Shown one piece after another: positions 57,160-64,000 of a stretch of DNA of 64,000 nucleotides. Position numbers and translations under genes: made by a program. Origin of the DNA: Dermatemys mawii (Eukaryota > Chordata > Testudines > Dermatemydidae); contig ML677386.1 of the NCBI GenBank assembly GCA_007922305.1, forward strand, positions 10,149,830 through 10,213,829, given 5' to 3'. The notes below the pieces were generated by a model. That model saw nothing but the letters and a program-made list of their open reading frames with translations. It was not told the origin of the DNA and did no database searches. The stretch's first letter is position 1, and each line of letters opens with the position of its first letter.

Positions 57160-57415
57160 GATGTATGCTCAAAAATAATACTCTACTCCCCAGTCATGAT
57201 AGGAAAAGTGAAGTAGTCATTTTTATAGTGTTAGGTCATTGTTCCTTAAGTAATAAGTTAAATGTATTAAAAAGACATAAAAATGGGCTGTGTAATGTGT
57301 GCAAATCCAAAGAAACCACTCATCATGTCCTATGGCATTTTAGGCAATATTCTATAAAAAGTTTCTTTACGAAAAATTTAGTTGGCTTGGAATCAAAGAT
57401 TTTCCCCTGAAGGGA
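57160..57415 (+). pseudogene. C-terminal zinc motif of the RNase H LINE
   Basis: The frame starting near 57165 runs 81 codons and contains VLGHCSLSNKLNVLKRHKNG, then LCNVCKSKETTHHVLWHFRQ then Y. This fits the ORF2 ending of I- and R1-like LINEs, where a Cys-X2-Cys..ETxxHxLxxC motif follows RNase H. The final Cys is His here (57291-57345). The fit ties this piece to the RNase H across the inserted hAT. Confidence 0.72.
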
Positions 57416-57954
57416 CTAGTGAGAATGTCAGAGAAATGGAAGAGTGCAAAAAAAGCCTTGCTGCCTTTCCTTGTGGATAGTGGGCTGAGTGAAAAGGTAT
57501 AAAAACAATAAAACTTGGCTAAAAGTGAATGAAGAAAGTGGCAGTTGTAACCTCATACGATGAAACTGCTGCACTTGAAGACAAAGATGGGGGCAATGCT
57601 GGAAAGGGAACGGGCTGTTGAGCTCCTCAGCCCAGAAGAGAGGGCTGACAGCCCTCCCAGAAGAAGAATGTGGATCCCCTGAGCTGAAAGGGAGAAAAGA
57701 GTGAGACTTGCACCGGAGACCCAGTAAACTGAAGTGGACTCTGCTACTCCCAGGCCCCTCTGAAGTAAGAGGCCTATATGCTGAAAGGAGCTGCCTCAAG
57801 GTTTGTTTGTTTGTTTGTTTCCTTTCTGTTCCTTCATACCTTTAACCTCATTTGCTGACTGTGGGCTGTTCTGTTGTTTCACCTGGGGCCCCGAGAGGAG
57901 AAGAAACATCCAGGAGGCCTTGGCTGGAGGTTTGAGTGCTGGCCCCACTAGAAT
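57416..57954. other. no gene; GTTT microsatellite at about 57800
   Basis: The beginning may be the 3' UTR of the preceding LINE (ATAAAAACAATAAAACTTGG near 57500 looks like a 3' end). About four to five GTTT units lie at 57801-57821. The rest is unassigned. Confidence 0.5.
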
Positions 57955-59070
57955 GACACACCTCCGTAGCACCCACTGGATCCATGATACCCACCTTGAA
58001 ATTCTTGTACTAATCCCCATCTTCTCTAATTTAACTAATAATTTCTCATGTGGCACTGTGTCAAATGTTCTATTGAGTCCAAATATATTAGATGTACAAA
58101 GAAATGAAGTTAATTTAGCACAGTCTAACCTTGGGAAACCCATGTTGTATTACATCTCCTTTTCCGTTTACCTCCATGAATTTAATTCCTTCACAGTTTG
58201 TTCCAAAGTCTTGCATGATATTGAAGCTAGATTAACAGGTCTGTAATTGCCAGGATCACTCCCCACACCCCTTTGTTAAGTACAGGTACAATGTCAGCTA
58301 GTCTCCAGTCATATGGTACTACTCCCAAAAAGAGAGATGTATTAAAATTCCTTTCTACCAGACCAGCAATCTCATGTGCCAGTTTTTTCAGTGTTCTAGG
58401 GCGGAAAACATCCAACCCCCCCATCTGAGTGCATTAAGCTCTTCAGACATGGTAATTTCCATTTTTCACACTTATTCCCATCAGCCATCCTGTCTTCATA
58501 TCCCTGTTCCATATTATCATGCTTATTGAAAACCCAGGCAAGGTATTCATTTAATTTTTGGGCCTTACTTAGATTATCTTTAATCTCTTTCCAATCCACA
58601 CTACATAGTAGCTGAACATCATCCTTTCCTATTTCTTTTATTACTTATATAATTAAAAAAAACTTTTATGTTAATTTCCTTGGCAAGAGCTAATTCAGTT
58701 GATGTTTATCAATTCTCACTTTATTCCTACATATTCTAACCTCCAAGTTGTAGTTTTCTTTGCTGATCAAATGTTCTTTCCATTCCCTATAGGTTCTCTT
58801 CTTATTCTAACAACCCTTTTGAGTTGCTGTATTCATCCAGCTGAATCTGGAGCCTTTCCCTACCAGTTTTCTCCCATTGCTTGGTATGCAAATTGCACAT
58901 CGTTTTTGTATAGTTGATTTTTTAAAAAATCCAGGATTCCTCCACGTTTAAGTCCTTGAGCTCTTCCATCCAGTTGACTTCTTTAACTGGTTCCCTTCAT
59001 TTCCCAAAGCCTGCTCTTTTGAAATAAAAATCCATAGCTGACATCAACTATGGTTTTATTTGCCTTCTTT
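57955..59070 (-). mobile_element. CR1-type LINE fragment, linker and RT start
   Basis: On the minus strand the blocks are KEVNWMEELKDLN near 58975, LALAKEINIKVFFNYISNKR near 58690-58640, DWKEIKDNLSKAQKLNEYLA near 58600-58540, RPRTLKKLAHEIAGLVERNF then NTSLFLGVVPYDWRLADIVP (58405-58290), and finally RTFDTVPHEKLLVKLEKMGI (58070-58010). They follow CR1 order from the endonuclease-RT linker to the second RT block. The copy stops near 57955. Frames shift repeatedly. Confidence 0.84.
58227..58599 (-). pseudogene. CR1 reverse transcriptase N-terminal remnant
   Basis: Frames at 58396-58599 and 58227-58424 give the linker KLNEYLAWVFNKHDN and the RT block LKKLAHEIAGLVERNFNTSL, then GVVPYDWRLADIVPVLNKGV. 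In CR1 these precede the catalytic palm. A stop and a frame change lie between them, and the palm aspartates are not included. Dead copy. Confidence 0.78.
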
Positions 59071-59493
59071 TCTGATGCTTGTGTTCTTTCTAAAATGTCT
59101 CTCATCCAGAGAGATTAGCAAAGCCACACAAGGACAAACTAATGCCCAAGACAGTCTAGTACATTTATAGAAAAGTTCCAGGAAAAGAATAGAATATTCA
59201 TAAGTAACGTAAAAAATTTATGAAGTAATATTTGCCCACGTATGGTGCTAAACCCACCACCAGTGCCTTCTCAAGATGAAACTTGGTAGCAAAATTGATC
59301 TGAACTTGGCAAGGTATCTAGCAAACGATCCTTTGGGGGGAAAAAACATCACCCAGCAATAATTTAGAAAAAAGCATGAAGGTGGATAGCAGCAAAGACA
59401 GAAGCACAATTAAGAGCTGCCTTTTCTTGCTTTCATTATAAATGAACTTAACAAGAGTAAATAAATACATAATTTGCTTTTAAGTAGAGATTG
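59071..59493. other. no feature recognised
   Basis: AT-rich spacer between the CR1 and a hAT element. Confidence 0.4.
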
Positions 59494-59501
59494 GTCTGAA
59501 C

Positions 59502-60768
59502 TAGGGCTGTCAAGCAAGTAAAAAAATAATGGTGATTAATCACGTTGTTAAACAATAAAAGTATACCATTTATTTAAATATTTTTGATGTTTTCTACATT
59601 TTCATATTGATTCAATTACAACACAGAATACAAAGGGTACAGTGTTCACATTATATTTATTTTTGATTACAAATATTTGCACTGTGAAAAACAAAAGAAA
59701 TAGTATTTTTCAATTCACCTAATACAAGTACTGTAGTGCAATGTCTCTATCATGAAAGTTGAACTTACAAATGTAGAATTATGTACAAAAAAACCCTCCA
59801 CTCAAAAACAAAACAATGGAAAACTTAAAAGCCTACAAGTCCAATCAGTTCTACTTCTTGTTCATCCAATTGCTCAGACAAACATGTCTGTTTACATTTA
59901 CAGAAGAGAATGCTTCCTGCTTCTTGTTTACAGTATCACCCGAAAGTGCGAACAGGCATTCGCATGGCACTGTTGTAGCCAGTGTTGCAAAATATTTACG
60001 TACCAGATGTGCTAAAGATTCATATGTCCCTTGATACTTCAGCCACCATTCCAGGGAACTTGCGTCTATGCTGATGACGGATTCTGCTCGATAGCAAACC
60101 AAAGCAGTGTAGACTGACACATGTTCATTTTCATCATCTGAGTCAGATGCCCCCAGCAGCAGGTAGATTTTCTTTTTTGGTAGTTTGGATTCTGTAGTTT
60201 CCGCCTCAAAGTGTTGCTCTTTTAAGACATCTGAAAGCATTCTCCACACCTCGTTCCTCTCAGATTTTGGAAGGCAATTCCGATTCTTAAATCTTAGACT
60301 GAGTGCTGTCTCTATCTTTAGAAATCTCACATTGGTACCTTCTTTGCATTTTGTCAGATTTGTAGTGAAAGTGTTCTTAAAATGAACCACATGTGCTGGA
60401 CTTGTAGGCTCTAAAGTTTTGTTTTTGAGTGCAGTTATGTAACAAAAAGCCCTACATTTGTAAGTTGCACTTTCATGATAGAGAGAGCACTACAGTACTT
60501 GCATGAGAAATTGAAAATACTATTTCTTTTATCATTTTTACAGTGCAAATATTTGTAATAAAAATAAGATGAAGTGAGCACTGTACATTTTGTATTCTGT
60601 GTTGTAATTGAAATCAATATATTTGAAAATGTAGAAAAAATCCAAAAATATTTAATTACACTGTTAAACAATAGAATACCAGTTGAAATTTATTAATTGT
60701 GATTTTTTTATCACAATTAATTTTTTGGGTTAATCACATGAATTAACTGAAATTAATCAACAGCCCTA
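59502..60768 (-). mobile_element. hAT transposon derivative with about 350-bp TIRs
   Basis: The ends are TAGGGCTGTCAAGCAAG at the left and TCAACAGCCCTA at the right. GTCTGAAC flanks both sides exactly (59494-59501 and 60769-60776). The inverted similarity is not limited to the termini. CAATTACAACACAGAATACA (left) pairs with TGTATTCTGTGTTGTAATTG (right), and AGCCTACAAGTCCA near 59831 pairs with TGGACTTGTAGGCT near 60397, so the arms reach about 350 bp. Between them lies a transposase C-terminal frame on the minus strand. The N-terminal two thirds of the transposase are missing, so the copy is non-autonomous. Confidence 0.95.
59851..60390 (-). pseudogene. hAT transposase, C-terminal dimerisation region
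   Basis: An uninterrupted 179-codon frame. Residues 113-116 are LEWW, residues 123-134 YESLAHLVRKYF, residues 137-151 ATTVPCECLFALSGD and residues 170-176 VCLSNWM. These are the blocks of the hAT family C-terminal dimerisation domain, where the family usually has CER and FS at the Cys-Glu-Cys and Phe-Ala positions. An acidic stretch SDSDDENEH lies at 82-90. The N-terminal BED zinc finger and the acidic catalytic residues of the full protein are absent, so it cannot transpose DNA. That it has no stop in 179 codons suggests fairly recent activity or chance retention; no host-gene start signals were seen. Confidence 0.88.
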
Positions 60769-60776
60769 GTCTGAAC

Positions 60777-61129
60777 CATATTCCACATACATCTGAGCTC
60801 TGGATCCAATTCTAGATCCAAAGTAAGGCTGTGTAATGTGCAATACCAAAATTACAGACCGAATATTCTGAATGTAGAGGTTTGAAGTCCTAAACTGATT
60901 CTGAACTTTTTCTGTGTTTGAGGCAATCAGATCTGTCTCTTTATAGAGAAATAGCTATCCTTAAAAATTGAACTTGTCTATGGGGGTGGGGGAAGGGAGC
61001 TTTGATTTGAGTCCCTCTCTAATGTATACCCCAACTGCATAGCAGGATCTCTAAGTGCTTTTTCATTATTAATTTATCCTACAACATCTATGAGAGAGGT
61101 AGATAAGTCTGTTTATCTAACTAATCTGT
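60777..61129. other. no feature recognised
   Basis: AT-rich spacer. Confidence 0.4.
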
Positions 61130-61310
61130 TTCCAGGGCACCTGTCACTGTATAGTGTCTAGGCAACATGTATTATTATACCCATTTTACAGAGATAGAGA
61201 GTGAGGTCATCCAGAGAGTCAGTAGCAGAGCTGATGATAAAGTTGAGCAATCCTGAGTCCCCTGCGCTAACGACTAGCCAACACTGTCTCTTTGTACCAC
61301 TGTCAAATTA
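61130..61310 (+). repeat. MIR/L2-like ancient repeat
   Basis: TTTCCAGGGCACCTGTCACT, TATTATTATACCCATTTTAC, AGAGATAGAGAGTGAGGTCA, GTCAGTAGCAGAGCTGATGA and GCTAACGACTAGCCAACACT follow the order of the MIR family tail, where CCCATTTTACAGA is the hallmark. Confidence 0.65.
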
Positions 61311-62201
61311 AGGGGCAAAACTTCACTTTATTTTAAGATGAAAATATATGGGGATAGAAATTCAGGATGAGCAAATCCTGAGCTGGTATAAATTGTTATA
61401 GCTTGAGGGTCTAGCCCTGACTATACAATCTGTTTCAGAAGGACTGTCAACACTTTCAGTGTTGCCCATAATTCAGGATGGCCAACAAATTCTATTATGG
61501 AGACTGTCATCTCCTAAAATAATGGTGAGTTTTCAAGGACAACAAATTTATTTCAAAGTGCTGTTTTGCTAGTGGCATCAAAAAGGTGGTGGTAGGGAAG
61601 AGACCTCTTTCTGGGGTAGATTGCCAGACAGTTTGGGGTTTTTTTCCCCCATAGACAAGCAGTAGTTCTTAGTTTGGTTTTCTTAACGACCTTTTGTTAT
61701 CATATTAGATGACATGGTCCTGCATAAAATTTCTTTAGAGGGCTTCCTCAGAGAATCCCCACCATTTTTAGTTCCTTGGGAACTTTGCCTGGATCAAGAT
61801 GGGAAGATCAGGTATGGTATTATCTCTGTTGAAGTCCTTCCAGACCTACATGTCTATGATTCCATGATTATTATCATTTATTATTTTATTACTACAGCAC
61901 CTAGCAGCCTTAGTTGAGGGCTTTGAAATATTGATTTTTCAAGAAAATGAGAGTATTAAAAAGTTCTTTAAAACAAGATTATCAGACTGAGCATAAAGCT
62001 ATATGAAAACTCATCACATAAGGTTGTTTTACTTTTTAACTAAACATTGTTCATAAGTCAATAACTTTTAAAACTATTTCAAACAATAGATATAGGGAAC
62101 AACTTTGCTTGTACTCACATACTTCACTGAAGAGATGATAAATAGTTCCTCTGAAAAATCTCCAGTCTTTGAAACAAAGTGCCTGTGAATTTTGTGGGTA
62201 T
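61311..62201. other. no gene; a 40-bp ancient-repeat fragment at 61880
   Basis: TTATTTTATTACTACAGCAC then CTAGCAGCCTTAGT at 61880-61918 resembles the repeat head at 11190. The rest is unassigned. Confidence 0.45.
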
Positions 62202-62280
62202 TAATCAGGAATAACTCCATTAAATCAAGAGAGTTATATCAGCCTTAAAATTTCTGTAAAATGAGATTAGAATCAGACCT
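62202..62280. repeat. second copy of the 34900-type repeat
   Basis: TTAATCAGGAATAACTCCAT, TAAATCAAGAGAGTTATAT and ATGAGATTAGAATCAGAC match the copy at 34900-34985 in order. The hairpin arms are less exact here. Confidence 0.6.
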
Positions 62281-62639
62281 TTGAATTTCAAATTGGAAGG
62301 TACTGTGGGCTTAAATTTTTATGATTTTAAACATGTATATGAGTCAGAGCTTGTACAGTATTTTAGCAATGCAGAAAGACAGCTGCTTATGTCTAGGAAC
62401 AAGGGATTGTTTGCAGCTGAATCCACTGGGAAAAGACTACTTGTTCTTTATTCATTTATCCATTACCATTTACTTGACAACACAATTATATTTGCCACAT
62501 TGGTTTTGCAGAGAAACTGAAGATGTTGGTCTTTGTGTAGTCATTTACACCTGGTAAAGTGCATGTATGCATTCATTTTAAGTAAGTAAATCTATTTATT
62601 CATATTGTCTGGATGTAATCTAGCAGAATTTTTTTTAAG

Positions 62640-63800
62640 CCTTTATGATCCATCACCAACTTCAAGCACTCAGCAGCTCAGCTTCCAGAGATCTGCCACA
62701 CATAATGCAAACATCTCCTTGCTGGTCATCCTCTACTATGATGACCTTCCACCATTCCTTCCATAATAACCTTCTCAAGGTTATTTCCATCTCTACCCCA
62801 AATGTGATCAAAGTATATAGTTGTGCATCTGTTTTCTGACATTAGGATCAATAATCTCTCCAATAATATTTCTAACCTAGACATGGGGGATATGGGGCTC
62901 ATTCAGGACACACTGAAGCATCTTTGCCAGCACCACATTTCACAAGTTCAACTTTTTTCTTGTCAGCAGCATTTAACTTCCCACAATTCACATCCATAAA
63001 TCCCTATGGAAAAAATTAGGCTTTTCACAAGTCCCACCTTCTATACATTTTGGAATGCCAGAGTTTTTCTACACTTTCTCGAGGGAGGTCCTAGCTGAGT
63101 GAGCCATCTATAGTAGTTCTGATTTCTGTGGAACAGCCTCCTTGGTTAGATACATATGATCCCAGATAATTAAATTCATCCTCAACCTATACGGTTTGTC
63201 TGTTAATCGTGATGTCTGCTTGCTTTTAGTGTGTGTTAGCTGTGTCAGTGTACATGTATTTTGTTTTCATGGCATTCAGGAATAGTCCTTATTCCTCACT
63301 AACTGATTTTACAGATTCTCAACATTTTGTTGCATAACATTGGTGGTCATAGCAAGAGCATCATGTCATCAGCATAACTGAGTTTGGTCCACCAACTCCC
63401 CCTCTGTCAAAACCTCCCAAGGCTTGTCTCATAATAAATTATGTATATATGTTTAAGAGGCTTGGGGCAAAATATGATCTTGTCTCAAACTCTGTCCAGG
63501 GGAAAACCACTCATTGTCACCTACTGCTGTTTGCACCATGGTCTGCTGCTGGTGGTGGAGACTTGCAATGAGTTCTGTGAAAGGCTTTGGAATTCATCTC
63601 TGCCAATATCCTTCAAAGACAGGACTGTCAGATAGTATCAAATGCTTTTGCACAGGTGTAAATGCCTACACAAAAGATAAGGCAGTGGAGAATCAAGTCA
63701 ATGGGTTCTTCTTCAGCCCAGATGAATTGAGTTTGATGAAATTTGGTTCATTCTGTGATCCTACTTTGTGTCAAACACTAAGTGTGAGAGGATGACCATT
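62640..63800 (-). mobile_element. RTE-like LINE fragment at the right edge
   Basis: On the minus strand, in order: DNEWFSPGQSLRQDHILPQA near 63515-63460 (family form G-V-R-Q-G..LSP), then KLSYADDMMLLL near 63385 (the RT catalytic YADD, intact), then VEDEFNYLGSYVSNQGGCST then EIRTTIDGSL near 63180-63100, then NCGKLNAADKKKVELVK near 62990, and LEKVIMEGMVEG near 62780. The LGS..S..GG block and the tail order fit RTE-type LINEs, with a related clade possible. Stops and shifts interrupt the frames. Confidence 0.68.
63100..63525 (-). pseudogene. RTE-like reverse transcriptase palm remnant
   Basis: The palm region keeps the aspartate pair in SYADDMM (plus-strand antisense ATGTCATCAGCATAACTGAG near 63362). 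The upstream VRQG-like block has become SLRQD. A stop follows MMLLL. Downstream VEDEFNYLGS fits the RT thumb boundary in RTE-like elements. This is an inactive copy despite the intact catalytic dyad. Confidence 0.68.
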
Positions 63801-64000
63801 TTTACATGTGCCACCTTTTTTTGTTTTACTTTTCAATAGGTCAAGGAAATGCACAAAAAAATAAGCTTGATGTTTTGAATAATCAAAAAAATAAACCACC
63901 ACACCACTTCTGCCTGTATAGTTCTGCACACTAAGCACCACTAGCATGAATGGAGGGAAAATGCTCTGGAGAGTTCCAGACTTAAAACTCTCACAAGGAC

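Larger units (their letters stand above)
54230..57415 (+). mobile_element. RNase H-bearing LINE of I/Jockey type, RT deleted
   Basis: Four coding remnants follow one another on the plus strand: a gag with zinc knuckles (54322-54420), an AP endonuclease (about 54930-55590), an RNase H (56086-56440) and a C-terminal Cys/His motif (57291-57345). This order (gag, endonuclease, [RT], RNase H, zinc tail) is that of I-group LINEs. The reverse transcriptase should lie between endonuclease and RNase H but only about 200 bp of host-element sequence remains there. Two other repeats have inserted, at about 55592-55868 and at 56552-57128. All frames are broken. R1/LOA-like clades are alternatives to I; CR1, L1 and RTE are unlikely because they lack RNase H. 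Confidence 0.75.

Noticed and set aside
57801..57821. GTTT run as a long microsatellite
   Set aside because: Only four to five units; too short to be notable.
1..64000. CRISPR arrays, bacterial operons, rRNA genes or phage modules
   Set aside because: No regularly spaced direct repeats, Shine-Dalgarno-led gene series or rRNA motifs. The composition and repeats are vertebrate.

Overview
This window looks like non-coding DNA from a large, repeat-rich vertebrate genome. A turtle is the best guess. CR1 LINEs are the most frequent LINE. They occur with many hAT elements that have 8-bp target duplications, Harbinger-like elements, tRNA-Lys-like and MIR-like SINEs, degraded L1 and RTE copies, and solo LTRs of the TG...CA type. 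The species is inferred from this repeat mix and from remembered repeat families; it was not tested by a search. I found no convincing host protein-coding exon, rRNA gene or functional tRNA gene. Long open frames at 12.3-12.9, 13.4-13.9, 19.7-20.2, 32.8-33.3 and 46.2-46.7 kb are by-products of GC-rich or LTR repeat sequence.

Left part (1-20.4 kb): mostly AT-rich unique sequence. It holds three solo-LTR-like insertions with exact 4-5 bp target duplications (3161-3855, 12253-13013, 19740-20397), the first and third from one family. It also has a reverse-strand CR1 covering its ORF1 and endonuclease regions (about 7.9-9.4 kb), a forward CR1 covering reverse transcriptase through 3' UTR (about 15.4-17.1 kb), a GC-rich 852-bp hAT-type element (13423-14274) and a Harbinger-like MITE (18373-18657).

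Middle part (20.4-50 kb): sparse. It contains compact hAT MITEs with recognisable ends at 24076, 43197, 47930 and 49006, with further probable ones at 30671 and 46187. There are Harbinger-like MITEs at 29325 and about 42876, a decayed Harbinger DDE nuclease at about 40.56-41.55 kb, a striking 36-bp-arm hairpin at 30055-30149, and a tRNA-like foldback at about 38.58-38.72 kb.

Right part (51.7-64 kb): a dense nest of retroelements. A reverse-strand L1-type LINE (about 52.35-53.89 kb) is split by a 368-bp hAT-like MITE. Next to it is the most unusual item, a forward-strand RNase H-bearing LINE of the I/Jockey type (about 54.23-57.41 kb). It keeps gag zinc knuckles, AP endonuclease, RNase H and a C-terminal zinc motif, but its reverse transcriptase is missing, and two other repeats interrupt it. 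Then come a reverse CR1 (about 57.96-59.07 kb), a 1267-bp hAT element with about 350-bp inverted repeats, an exact target duplication and a transposase C-terminal frame of 179 codons, and a reverse-strand RTE-like LINE at the right edge (about 62.64-63.8 kb).

The genes here are relics of transposons and do not form a pathway. The useful information is the insertion structure: target duplications, nesting order, and deletion of catalytic parts.
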